Assembly (NCBI GenBank): GCA_030844895.1
Contig: CM061234.1
Location: 16,117,573 to 16,181,572 of the forward strand
DNA: 64,000 nt
Direction: 5' to 3'
From: Ambrosia x helenae
Taxonomy: Eukaryota; Streptophyta; Magnoliopsida; Asterales; Asteraceae
This document shows, piece by piece, positions 10,451 to 21,798 of this stretch. Position numbers and translations under genes: made by a program. Every line of letters begins with the position of its first letter. Position 1 is the first letter of the stretch. The notes below the pieces were generated by a model. It searched no databases. It was not told the DNA's origin and saw only the letters and a list, made by a program, of their open reading frames with translations.

Positions 10451-11310
10451 GCAAGTATTATTTGATTCAGAGTGATACACCTGGTGTTGTACAAGTTGAA
10501 CATAGAAGGAGATCCAACCTGATCATTGCTGAAATTAAAGAACCACAAACATCAGGTCTAAACCAAGAACAGGGCATAGTACCCTACAAGTTAGACTTTG
10601 ATAAGTCTAAATTAAAGATAGTTAAATGGTCCTTTACTCACAAATAAAATGCTAGTATTTTGGAAAGAGAAAATTGTTTTTTCAATGACATAAAACACAA
10701 ACATGAGCTGAACAACCTTTCAACAGAAGACTGTTTAACAGTTAAGTACCTTGAACAAGAACCAGGACCACTCCTCACTGGTCAACAAGTTAACCAGCTC
10801 AAGCCAGTTGAAACCTTAGTCTAAGTATTCTATGCATATTTTGCTAAGTACAGAATCTACTGAAAAAGAAGAAGAAGAAGACAAAGTACTGAAAAGCTGA
10901 TACAAGTACTAAAGAACAAAGTGTTGAAGGTGAACCAGACAGAACACCTGAACAACAACTTTGTCATCAGAAGTTGTTTGTTCTTCAGCAGATACAGTAG
11001 AAGCTTCCCACCACCTTTATACTTCAGTAGTTTATTTTTATATTAGTTTTTACCACTTTATGTACAAGTTCCAATACTATCGCCTATTGTAGTGTTATTA
11101 TATTAGTTTCAATACTTCCAATGTACGTATTGTTCAGTTTATAAATAGATGGGTTCACACCATCTATTTTAGATATCTTTTGCAGTAAAACCATTTCTAA
11201 TATATGAGAATCATTTGAAGCATTTACAACTATTTTATTCATTAACTGTTTGATTCTCATATTAACTGCTTTAGTTCTATAATTGAGGGGGAGCATTTAC
11301 TCCTGTTAAA
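10451..11310 (+). mobile_element. Decayed retroelement remnant
   Basis: A short frame at 10462-10647 includes GIVPYKLDFDKSKLKIVKWS. Further on come a TATA box in TTTATAAATAG (near 11140) and a GAGGGGGAGC purine tract near 11285, which together suggest LTR/PPT debris. Boundaries and family are unclear. Confidence 0.3.
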
Positions 11311-11920
11311 AATGATACTTTAACTTTAAACACTTAATATTATTCCGCTGTGCATTTACTTTGATATCTCTATTGCGAGTGTTCACAAAGAACCCTAGAT
11401 AAGTTAGAAACTGATCCAACACATTGTCACGATGTCGTCCAAAGTTGTCTCCTCGTCAAGGCTGGCCAAACTTCATTTTCTATCGAATCTGGGCCGGCTT
11501 GTCAACCTTGGTGGCGTTCCCCCGAAAACCGTACTATCACCACGAGTTGCCTCGCTGAAGTAACAGTCAGATGAAAACCACGAAGACGCTCAAATTAATC
11601 TCACCTTCCTTACAAAATCATGCTTCCGATTTGATCTTATTTCTAAAATCATAAATACACAAGAAAATACAAGAAGGGAAATATCAAGATTACTAACGAC
11701 CTCGAATATTATTTTTTTCTTTTATTCATTTTTTTTCAAATTAGATTTTTTTTTTTTTTTCAAATTAGATCCATCCATGACTGAATTGCTAAATGTTGAC
11801 ATCCCAACTCAACTTTCTTTTAATAAATTATCAATAGTGAAAAGTGTGTGTCACTTTAGAAGTAATGCGACGACACGACCACGAGAGATATAAAGCATTT
11901 TCACTATGTTATTATTTTAA
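11311..11920. other. Intergenic, nothing recognised
   Basis: No coding or RNA feature is supported. Includes T-rich homopolymer runs at 11700-11760. Confidence 0.4.
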
Positions 11921-13153
11921 CTAGTGGTAATCGAGGCGGCGCGTTGCGCCCAGGTTAAACCGGTATCTAGTCCTGTGTATATAATGCACAACAGTGGAAG
12001 GACGGCGCAATTTCTTTTAGTATTACAACAGTCTTGCTTTTAATTTTAAGTGTTTCTTAGTGGTGTATAAGTTGCAAGAATATTGGCTTTCGGATCTGAT
12101 GTAGCGAACCAATAATTAACGGAGTTAAATAGTAACTTGCCGGCGTTGAATAGTTACTTGACGGAGTTGGATAGTAGTTGACGGACTTGAGTTGAGTTGA
12201 ATAGTAACATGACAGAATTGAGTAGTACCCTAACGGAATTGAGTAAAGAAAATTTAAAAAACATAGTTAAATAGTAACTTAATGGAGGAAAAAACGGAGT
12301 TGCGGAAAAAAAATAAATTAAAAGAACATAGTAAATAGTAACTTGACGGAGTTCAATAGTAACGTTGTTAAGCTAACGGACTTGAATAGTAGCCTAACGG
12401 AGTTGAGTAGTAAACTAACGGCGTTGAGTGAAGTTGAATAGTAACTTGATGGCCTTGAATAGTAAATTAACGGACTTGGATAGTAGTTGACGGAGCTGAA
12501 TTGACTTGAGCTGTACCATGACGTAATTGAGTAGTAGCCTAACGGAGTTGATTAAAGAAAAATTAAAAAAAAAAAACATAGCTATAACTTAACAGAGGAA
12601 AAAAAGGAGTTGCAGAAAAAAATTTAAAAAAAACAGAGTAAATAGTAAATCGGCGGAATTAAATACTTAACGTAGTTGAATAGTAACTCCGTTAAGCTAA
12701 CGGAGTTGAACAGTAGCCTAACGGAGTTAAGTAGTAACCTAACGGCGTTGAGTGGAGTTGAATAGTAACTTGACAGCCTTGAACAGTAACTTTACGGAGT
12801 TGGATAGTAGTTGACAGAGTTGAGTTGAGTAGTAACATGACGGAATTGAGTAATATCCTAACGGAGAAAAAAAATAGTAAATAGAGTTAAATAGTAACTT
12901 AACGGAGAAAAAAACGGATAACATGACGGAATTGAGTAGTAGCCTAACGGAGAAAAAAAATAGTAAATAGAGTTAAATAGTAACTTAACGGAGAAAAAAA
13001 CGGATTTGGGAAAAAATTTAAAAAAGCTAAGTAAATAGTAACTTGACGGAGTTGAATAGTAACTCCGTTAAACTAAATAGCAACTTAACTGAGTTAAATA
13101 GTAACTTAACAGGGTTAGTATTATTCATTAGAGTTTGAAAACTAATATATAGA
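11921..13153 (-). mobile_element. Non-autonomous Helitron filled with minisatellite
   Basis: Read on the minus strand it begins TCTATATATTAG (13153) and ends in a GC-rich hairpin (GGCGCAACGCGCC) followed about 15 bases later by CTAG. It sits between host A (11920) and T (13154), the hallmark of Helitron insertion. No Rep/helicase is encoded. Most of the interior is tandem repeat. Confidence 0.7.
12117..13115. repeat. Minisatellite, ~21-bp units in higher-order blocks
   Basis: Degenerate units of the form TAACGGAGTTGAATAGTAAC recur across about 1 kb. The pattern is organised in larger blocks. A GAGGAAAAAACGGAGTTGC-type segment recurs about 310 bp apart (near 12285 and 12595), and a 78-bp block is doubled near 12858 and 12936. 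Confidence 0.85.
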
Positions 13154-13227
13154 TAAAGATATTTAGATAATATTTATAGTAATTTAGTTGAATAACAATC
13201 GAAAATTTTAATGTCATATCATATTAA

Positions 13228-13888
13228 CTAGAATATATCCCGGGAGCGTCTCGGGTTGAGAAATCTAATTTGAAATATCAATTTTACATCTGAAATAGAC
13301 GGATGTGTTTTATAGTTACATGCAGGAAAGCTTCGGGTAGCACTTAACCTAAAACAATTAACAATATATCTCCAATGTTAGTGCATAACCTTAAACAATG
13401 TATAATAACTCTAATATTAAAACCTAACCTAAAACAATATACAACTCCAATGCTAACACATGTTGCAAATAAAATTCATATTTACTGGTTTGAACATAAC
13501 TAATGACTTGCCTATACATGATTAATGAATAACCTGAACACTTTGTGTTTTTTTTTTCTGAACGAACAAAATCACACAAAAAATAGTCGTTTTTTTCTCC
13601 GTTTTTTTATATAGCACTATGGTACCCGTTGGAAAGATAATAAAACGCTCGTTAATTTGGTGTAATCTTTTTCTTTAAAAAATCTCGTATATAAAAGATA
13701 TTAACGTTTGAAAGTTATGGGAGGAAACATTAGGGATAAAAATCTAATTTTGTTTTTAAATTTTAAATTATTATTTTCCTAAAATAAAGCCCTTGCCACA
13801 TGGGATGACACATGGCACACTCAATGAAGAGAATATCCTCTTTGAGTGCCATGTCATTAAAATGGCTTTGGTTTATTATATGTATAGA
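13228..13888 (-). mobile_element. Non-autonomous Helitron (family H2), copy 1
   Basis: On the minus strand it runs from TCTATACATATAATAAACC (13888) to a CCCGAGACGCTCCCGGG hairpin and CTAG at 13228. It is flanked by A (13227) and T (13889). Closely related along its length to 53833-54518. No ORF. Confidence 0.75.
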
Positions 13889-13966
13889 TAGATAGATGTT
13901 GTCTAAACCATATTGGTGCAAAAACCAGTTTTCTTCTATTACTAGTTCAGTTAACCCGGTTATATA

Positions 13967-14433
13967 TAGCGGTGCAAAACTGCAAACGAGCCGTGCGGTT
14001 TGCATGCTACTCGAGATCAGCTCGAGAAAAAGCTTAAAACGAGTTGAGCCTTATCAAATCAGAGTTGAGCTTGAGCTTAAAACAAAGCTCGTTTATTAAT
14101 TGAGACCGAGCTTGAGCTTGGCTTGTGAAGCTTGTTAGGCTTGTCGAGCCTTAATATAATAATAATTTTAATAATATTTAATAATACTTACCCCTCATTT
14201 AAGGTTAATGAGCCGATCCCAAGCTTAATATCGAGCCCGCAAGCATAAACGAGTGTATTATTTATGTTTTTATCTAGTATACTAAAAAATAAATAATAAA
14301 CGTGCCAAGCCTGAGCTTGAGAAACTACCAATGAACCGAACTCGAGCATTGAAAACAAAGCTCGATTCGAGTCAAGCTCGAGCTTTCACAAGTCAACCGA
14401 GCTCGGGCTCGGCGCGGCTCGTTTGCACCCCTA
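13967..14433. mobile_element. hAT-like inverted-repeat element (GAGCTCG-rich)
   Basis: Ends TAGCGGTGC...AAACGAGCCG and CGGCTCGTTTGCACCCCTA are inverted. The interior is dense in AGCTCGAGC/GAGCTTG phrases that can fold back. The ends fit a hAT-type MITE, but an 8-bp target duplication is not clean. Confidence 0.55.
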
Positions 14434-14807
14434 GAATTATATAGATTATTTTCTCATTTTTGCTTTAACCTTTTATTTTCAAGTTATTTTTTCACATTTT
14501 CGGTTTTTTTTTTTTTTGTAGATCGGCTAATAACGGGTAAAAATAACCAGTTATTTTTTAAAAATCCCTACACGGTTACGAAGCGTTAGTTAAAAATAAT
14601 CCCAAACCGGTTAATGTTATTACGGTTATTAACAGGTTTTGGTTAATAACGGGTTCCGGTTAATAAACCGGTTTTTTTTTCATCTTGGGTTTAAAGGGTT
14701 TGAGATTTATTTTCTAGAAATCAGAATATAGTATGATTGTATAAACTGTATCTTATTAGAGATCTATGCAAATAAAAGGATATTGAGTTTTGTGTATAAT
14801 TGTTAAA
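14434..14807. repeat. GGTTAATAAC-rich AT stretch
   Basis: Repeated GGTTAATAAC/CCGGTTATT phrases at about 14520-14680, some forming short palindromes (AATAAACCGGTT). No gene. Confidence 0.4.
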
Positions 14808-15360
14808 GGGAAATTGGATTTAAATACTCTAAATTATTGCTCGTTGGGCCATATCACTTTCAACTATCACTTTAACTACTAATACTATTTACATTTTGTT
14901 TGTTATGTCACCCCCAAACTAAGATGCAAACACATCCTCATCATCAAAACTTGCCCTCGATTCCAATATGGGGTGACATAACAAAAAAAGTGTAAAGTTG
15001 AGAGTATTGGTAGTAAAAGTCAAGGCCGACTCTACACCACAAGCAACCCAAGCTAGGGCTTGGGGCCACCTAAATATAGGGTCCCAGATTTCTTAGGCAA
15101 CCATACATTGAGACTGGGGTTTAATACAAACGGTGATGACGGGATTGAAGCCGGCGACGGTTGAGTTCGCGGATCTATAAACCTGGATTTACATAAGAGA
15201 GAGGAGTTGGAGGGTCATTTAACCGGCGGTGGCTAGCGGTGAAGTCAGGAGCCGACAGTGAAGATTGAAACCACAAACTCAGATCAAAAATCGCAGACGA
15301 ATCGAGCAAACGATAAACGCAAATCTTCTATTACACAGGTAGTTCTTTTGGATTTTTTGT

Positions 15361-16177
15361 TGGACATATAGTATGTCCGATGTAATTAAGGTCGAGATCA
15401 ACGTAACCCGGCCTGGTACGATCCGAAGAGTTACACGTTGGTGCACGAATCAGATAACTTTACGTTTGGATGGATTATTATTTGTGAAATAATAAATTGT
15501 TTGGACTCGATGGACTTAATAGTAAAGTAGTTTATTATTAAGGGGGAATTTCAATTGTTAAATAAAAGGGGTTACACTTTATTTAGTCAAATGGTCAAGT
15601 GTAGGACTTTAACTAATCAAGTAGTCAAGTGCTTTGACAAGTCAAATGGTCAAGTATAGGACTTTGACTAATTAAGTGGTCAAGTATGGGTTACATTTTG
15701 ACTAATCATTATGTGTAAGTTTTATCTTTATAAATAGGGATTATAGATTAAACTCTATTCATATGTTTGATAAAGATAAAACAACTTCACCCTCTTTATT
15801 CTCCCATGACCGCCACCACCTTCACACGGCCTCCCCTCCATTGTCGTGAACAACCACCATTGGCCCACTCCTCCTCTTGGTTGGATGGTGCTCGATTGTG
15901 AACTTCTTTCTAACGAGGATTCATTGTAACCCACGTGTTACAATTCTGGTGTAGTCGTCAAAAGTTGATTACTAAACCCTCTTTGGTTGTTTATTATTTA
16001 TTTGTTTATGCGCGTTTAATTAAGATCCTGATTGGGAATATTTTATTAATCGGATTAATAAAATTAAACATATATTTTATATATATAAATCGGCCTAATA
16101 TATATTGTATCTATAATTCAATTTTGTAAATAAATATATCCGCTTCCACTTCATATATGATACCATGATTCCCAACA
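15361..16177 (+). mobile_element. Copia 5' LTR
   Basis: 817 bp, close to the 816-bp 3' LTR but with scattered substitutions, so the insertion is not very young. Contains TATAAATAGGG near 15731, a TATA box. Confidence 0.9.
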
Positions 16178-16178
16178 G

Positions 16179-16191
16179 TGGTATCAGAGCC
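16179..16191 (+). promoter_or_regulatory. Copia primer-binding site
   Basis: TGGTATCAGAGCC directly after the 5' LTR; complements initiator Met tRNA. Confidence 0.85.
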
Positions 16192-17409
16192 ACGGTTACG
16201 CGTGTATAGATGGTAAAGTTATAATTTTGATCTATGTTTTTATTTGTCAAAAAAATTTTATTTTGACAAAAGATCAAAAGTTTTTAGTTGTTCATGGATT
16301 GTGATGTGAATCGAGTCCTAGGTATTTGAACCTTGTCATGGTTGTGTTTGTGTTGATTTTATTTTTTTATTGATTTGTATTTTTTATTACGGATATTGGA
16401 TCTGAGGTAATAGATAGGATTAGAATAAATTTGGTTTTATTGTATTTTCAAATTTATTGTTGTAATCCTACGAGTACAAAATCAAGATCAAGATAAAAAA
16501 AGGCGAACAGGTTCCATGAAGATAGAGATCTCTGGTCAAGTGGGAGTTATCAAAATAGTTTAAAACCCTTTAGACTAGTGCGTTTCGTTTCTGGCTAAAA
16601 TGAAACAGGTGACCTGTTAGAGGCTCGATTCGTTTATTTTATTATTATATATTTTGTGGTTGTGTTTTATTTATTGTAAATAATCGAGATAACCCAAAAT
16701 AAATAAAAAATTTCATAATCATGATAATGGTTTTATTAAAACAAGTTTTATAAAACTGAAAAGTATATTTAATAAAAGAGTTTTATTAAAATTTAAAACA
16801 ATTTTATTCGCAATAAACGACCAACATAGTTTAAATAGGGTATTTAAAACTATATCGTGTCGAGTGTTGAAAGGAGTTTCAATTATCACGAATTATATAA
16901 AATTGGATTTTATAAAACAAATTGTGTAACTCGCCTCATGCTACGAATTATTCAAAATATTTATGGTAAATTTTAAAATAAATCCCAATTTTAAATTAAT
17001 GTTTTATGCCACCCTTAACGAGTTAACACTTCATTCTAAATCGAACCCAAAATGTTAGTGTTGAACCCTGCATCTGGGCGTCTATTGTGAAAGAAGGTAA
17101 TTATCGTGTTTCCTGTGTAACATAGGTCGGTGTTACAGTTAACAGTGAAGGACAAAACATCGCTTGTTCATCAAGTGGGCATATTTGGGGTTTATCATAC
17201 ATCGCCTTTTAGGCGATACCCGAAATGGAGAGTTGTGTAGTATCATTGTTTACCTACCTAATCATACTGGTGGATAGTGCTAAGCCAATTCACTGTGTAT
17301 TGATAAATCGGGGTCTTATCCTAATTAATATTTTGCTTTTGGGTCATAAAGTTAAATTAGGATATTTAAAACATAAAATACTAATAAATTCTATTTTGAA
17401 CTTTGTAGA
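16192..17409 (+). other. Copia 5' leader
   Basis: About 1.2 kb of AT-rich untranslated leader between PBS and gag start. No long ORF. Confidence 0.6.
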
Positions 17410-17432
17410 TGTCAACTGAAAATAATTCCACC
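17410..17432 (+). pseudogene. gag: Copia gag, first 7-8 codons
   Basis: The frame starts ATG and reads MSTENNST, then is cut by the Gypsy LTR at 17433. The remainder of gag resumes at about 33893. Roughly 25-30 codons expected between the two parts in this family are missing from both sides (inference from usual copia gag spacing). Confidence 0.7.
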
Positions 17433-18727
17433 TGTGACACCCGGAAACTTCCGGTAACTAACTTTTGAAAACTTAGTAAGTCTACCTTAGCGAGTCGCGC
17501 ATACGTTACACATAACAAGGTCGGTCGAGTCGAGTCGCACATCATTAGGGTTTTAACATACGCAAGTCTCGGGTCCCGGGAATTGGTGATCGGGTGGGAA
17601 CGTGTTAGTTATCGTGCATTATATTTTGGTAATCATTATGTGGCTTGTCGGTATGTGAAAACGTGATTACATATGTTAAAATAGGGTTTAACGCGCCAAA
17701 AACACAAACACATAGACTATAGGCGATTAGGCTAATGTGTGATAGCCTAATCGCCAGTCTTATAGGCGAGTAGGGGATACTTGGGGGCGAATAGGGGCTA
17801 ATCGCATGATGCTTCATGCGAGTAGCAGCCCTACTCGCCTCTACTGCTGCGTACTCGCCTGAAATGCTCTGAACGATTAAAAACGCCTATAAATACCACC
17901 CTTGACCTCCAAAACATCATTTATGCTACCCTAGCCGTCCCATAACCTATCTCAACCCACAAACACCCTCTGGAACCTATTTTTACATCAAAACAACCAT
18001 TTCCAAGCTTATTCCATCATCTCCTCTTGAATACAAGGTGTGTTCTTCAAACCCAAACCTTTAAATGATTATGTTTTACTCCCTAAAAGTCCAGACCTGA
18101 CTTATAAATGTTTTTGTCTTTGAAAATCCATTTAAAACCGTTTTTAAACAAACCCACACCTTTACATGTGTTATATGTGTTATATGTGATTAAAGATAGA
18201 ATTTTTAGGATTGAATCATGGTTGTTTTTGTGTTATTATGATGTTTATGGCTATTACAAGTTAGTATGATGACGTCCTAGGAGTTTGAATGGTTTTGGTT
18301 GTGTATTGTTGATACTTGATGTTTTGACCCATTTAAAGGATTTAGGATGATTAAGGATGATATGAGGTGTGTTGTTGATTGTATGATGTTAGGGTTTGCT
18401 CTAGGATGATGCTAGAACAGTAGGATGCTATCGGACAACGTGGTTATGTGATTTAATCTGAATAATTGCTATTTAGGGCAAGTTCTTGCATGTTAATGTG
18501 ATGTTTACATGCTAAGTTGCTATTTTGGGAAAATGCTCGCATTCGGAACTGTTAGAACGATGAAAACTTAGGGGTTTTGCTTGAAATATGTTTGTTAATG
18601 TGTTAGGATGATTATTGGGTGTTTTAACATGTTTCGGATCTGATTTGGAGTGTTCGGCGCGCGAAATTGCACTACAGAACTGCAGAGGCGAGTAGGATCC
18701 TACTCGCATGAGGCTTCAGGCGAGTAG
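17433..18727 (+). mobile_element. Outer Gypsy LTR, left fragment
   Basis: Corresponds to positions 1-1295 of the full LTR at 30381. TATA box TATAAATA at 17888-17895. Upstream, at 17722-17859, eight GGCGA(G/A/T)TA-type motifs occur in both orientations, including a 13-bp perfect stem (17722-17734 with 17743-17755). Ends at GGCGAGTAG where the inner LTR begins. Confidence 0.9.
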
Positions 18728-20251
18728 TGTAACACCCCAACCGATGGCGGAAACATCGGGATGTCACGTATTGATGATTGTTCAGTAGCTCATGGTGAAT
18801 AATAAATTTCATTAAATAATTTAAATAAGTTACATACAATTGTTCTAGAATTTGTACATCAAATTGAATAAAACTATACACATATCTTCAAGCATCAATT
18901 CAAATCTTCAAGCAAATAGAACCTGAAACATGTTAAGTTGAAAATGTTTTGGGTCAACAAAAGTTGGTGAGAATTACATAGGTTTTGACAATTGAAATAA
19001 AAATGTTGTGCAATTCATGTGTCATGTCAATCTAGTCCATATGTGAGAACATACTAGAAATAAATCGAGTGCATAACCAACCCTGATGACTGTTATAATA
19101 TGATACATCCCATACGCTCATGGTTCACTTGAATATGTTATACGATAACAAACACCCACGCTACCTTTGTAGGAGGCACGTATCCGGGTGGGATTGTCAG
19201 TCCAATAGATCTATCAATGTATACCGTCGGCTTGTACGGAGTTAATGATTATGCTAGAATGGTGCTTACTCTAATCATGCTCAAGACATAATGCAACATA
19301 GAAAACACATAGACACATTGATGATTGAATTGCATAAATGATGTTGTAACATGTTTCACCCCAAAAACGGTGATAAATAGAAAAGGGGCTATGTAAAACT
19401 CACCTTGGTAAAATGTTATATCTGTTGAAAATTGGATAATGGTGTTGCCCAAATGTATCAAGTATCACCCTATAATAAGGTAATAAATATGTCTAAGTCT
19501 ATCAAGTCTACAAACGTATAAGTTTCTAGGGTTTCGAATTGGGGATCAACGCTCGTTTGATTATTATTAAAAATGTTTGATAATTGAGAGAATATTAGTA
19601 AATAAATAATCAAAAATCTTTTTATGAATTTTAAATCTAAGATGGTCACAAGAATGTGTTTAAAGTATAAAAATAATTTTTATAAAATTATTTTCTTTAA
19701 AATAGAATATTAATTCAATTTATAACAATTTGTCAAAATTTAACTTTAATATTTAATAATACAAAAGTTAAAGAATTATTAGTTTAAAATTCATATTTCT
19801 GTTCTAAATATTCAGAAATAATTTGTATAAAATTTTGGTGCAAAAATACCAAAAATTGGATTTATTATGATTTAATTATGATTAAAACTAACAAAAATTG
19901 ATTAAAAATATAAAATAAATGATTTTTCAGGATTAAAAATCATTTCAGTAAAGTTTAACATTGTAGAAACTCAGGATAATTTTTGTGGAAATAAATAAGA
20001 TCGTTTTGATATTTTTATAGATTTTTATAAATATAATAGCATAAAATTGATTTAATTATTATAAATATTAAATAAATAAATTTCAGAAAACTAAAAATTG
20101 TAGGTGAAACTTTTACATCAGATTTGTTAAAAATAATTTTTTTAGAATTTATAAAAGAGTTTTAATAATTAAAAATGAATTTATAAGATTATATGTAATT
20201 TATATATTATTAATTGATTTGTTAAAAAGGTTTAATGAAAAAGAATGAAAT

Positions 20252-20322
20252 GGGACGCCACTGCCGGGACTCGAACCCGGGTGGCTTAGGGGCCAAGCAA
20301 CAGTCACAACCACTTGGTCTAG
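20252..20322 (-). other. tRNA-like sequence inside LTR copy A
   Basis: On the minus strand it has a box A-like TAGACCAAGTGG and a consensus box B GGTTCGAGTCC flanked by a CCGGG/CCCGG T-arm stem, spaced as in a tRNA of about 71 nt. The 5' part also forms a hairpin with flanking plus-strand DNA (CACAACCACTTGGTC with GACCAGTGGTTGTG). Repeated at 24504-24574. A functional tRNA fold was not confirmed. Confidence 0.55.
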
Positions 20323-20428
20323 ACCAGTGGTTGTGATTGTTTTTGTCTTAAATTAAATAAATACACTATGTAAAATTAGTTTATCCCCAAATCAAAAATT
20401 ACGAACCCTAGTTTAATCAATTGTCTGA

Positions 20429-20475
20429 TTCACACATCAATAGCCCAATCAATCTTAGGGCTATTGATGTGTGAA
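20429..20475. repeat. 18-bp perfect hairpin in inner LTR
   Basis: TTCACACATCAATAGCCC pairs perfectly with its complement after an 11-nt loop. Conserved in copy B (about 24681-24727). Confidence 0.85.
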
Positions 20476-20942
20476 TACCGATGAATAAAACCCACATAAA
20501 ACATTGAACTTACACTGTTGTTTCGATCACGAATTGCCGGTCAAATCAGAAGTCAAAAATCACGATCGTAGAAGAAAAACAGAGTGTTATGTGAAGAATT
20601 GGGGATTGAGGGAGATGTCTTAGCGAGTTGTGATTGTTCGTGAATGTCCAATTTATAGTGAACGAGTTTGAATCGTTAATTTGGCAAATCGTTGACCTCG
20701 TTTAATGTTTGACGCGTTTTGGCTAAATTTGGTTATAATTGATTGCTAATTTGTGTAATATGCGCGGGATAATAAATATAATAGGTCAACATAAATTAAT
20801 TTGGTTCAATCATTCCAAAGATTGAGTGAATTAGTTGAAAAAAATCAACTCTGCTGCTGTTGCTGTTCGTGAAGGAAGAAGGGAAAAAGGAAGGGGGTAA
20901 TGTGTGTATTTATATAAATCGAGTTGGATTAAAAACAGATTA

Positions 20943-21024
20943 CATGTGTGGCTCAGGTGGTTGTTGTGTGGGTGTTGTTTGTTGGTGAGTCGGGTTCGAT
21001 ACCCGGCTTAGACACATTTTTTTT
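20943..21024 (+). other. Second tRNA-like sequence with T8 run, in LTR copy A
   Basis: Plus strand: box A TGGCTCAGGTGG (20949-20960), box B GGTTCGATACC (20993-21003) in a CGGG/CCCG stem, closing stem TGTGT...ACACA and then TTTTTTTT (21017-21024), a pol III-type terminator. Opposite in orientation to the tRNA-like unit at 20252. Copy B has the same at 25195-25276. Confidence 0.6.
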
Positions 21025-21324
21025 AACAAGTATAAAGGGGGGTTGGAGTTGGGCCAGGTGCTGGGCTCAGGTTTGGGCCGAGACTTGTGGGCTGTGATGT
21101 TGGGCTCCAAAGCTTGCAAGGATGAAAGGGGAGGTTGGGCTTGGATCAGATTTGGTCCCATGTTTTATTTATTTATTTATTTTTTTATAAAACTGAATTA
21201 TAATTATTATTATTATTATTATTGTTATATATATACATATATATATATATAAATTGTGTTAGGGATAGCGTATGTAGTAAGGCTTTTACGTAGAAAAATT
21301 AGGGGAAATTTTTGCGATGTTACA

Positions 21325-21341
21325 GTCTCCCCTACTTTTGG
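21325..21341 (-). promoter_or_regulatory. Inner Gypsy polypurine tract
   Basis: Minus strand CCAAAAGTAGGGGAGAC directly before the 3' LTR start TGTAACATCGC. Confidence 0.75.
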
Positions 21342-21798
21342 AAACTTCGTCCCGAAGTTAAAAGAAAAATACCAGGTTACAATTGGTCAACTACCGGAAA
21401 CCTTGATAAAATTTCACACTACCTTAACGTACCTGTAAATTCATGATTACGTTCCGGACCGTAATTACCAATTTACCTTACATTAGGGTTTTGCGTCCTT
21501 TTATGACTCTACTGATTGTTGAGCAGGTTCGATAGTCTTCACCAGTCGTTGAGCAGGTGGTAGGGCCTCTCCCGACTGTTGGAAGACATGATAACCTTTA
21601 CCAATCATTGAGTAGATTGTTTGGTAGTCAACTAATTGTTGTACAAGTAAGCACGTATGATTATAGATATAGCAATTAGTTCACATTAAAACAAGCATGC
21701 ACACAGATGTTATGATAATACTTGATTTTATTACTTGAATCAAGAGCGCCATTACATAGAATTAAAAGCAATCAACATTTAAATGGTGGGACTTGCTG

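Larger units (their letters stand above)
18728..21324 (-). mobile_element. Inner Gypsy 3' LTR (copy A)
   Basis: 2597 bp, plus-strand ends TGTAACACCCC and GATGTTACA. Includes tRNA-like sequences and hairpins listed separately, an AT-rich low-complexity middle, and a minus-strand TATA box (TATAAAT, 20651-20657). Confidence 0.92.

Noticed and set aside
13967..14433. Clean 8-bp TSD for the GAGCTCG element
   Set aside because: TTATATA occurs near both ends, but not at equal distances from the TIRs.
15353..15360. Copia LTR starting at TGTTGG with a TTTTT duplication
   Set aside because: Starting at TGGACAT gives an exact TTTGT duplication on both sides, so the LTR start was moved by three bases.
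20252..20322. Genuine tRNA gene
   Set aside because: Box spacing is suitable, but acceptor and anticodon arms could not be completed by eye and it lies inside an LTR in both copies; listed as tRNA-like only.
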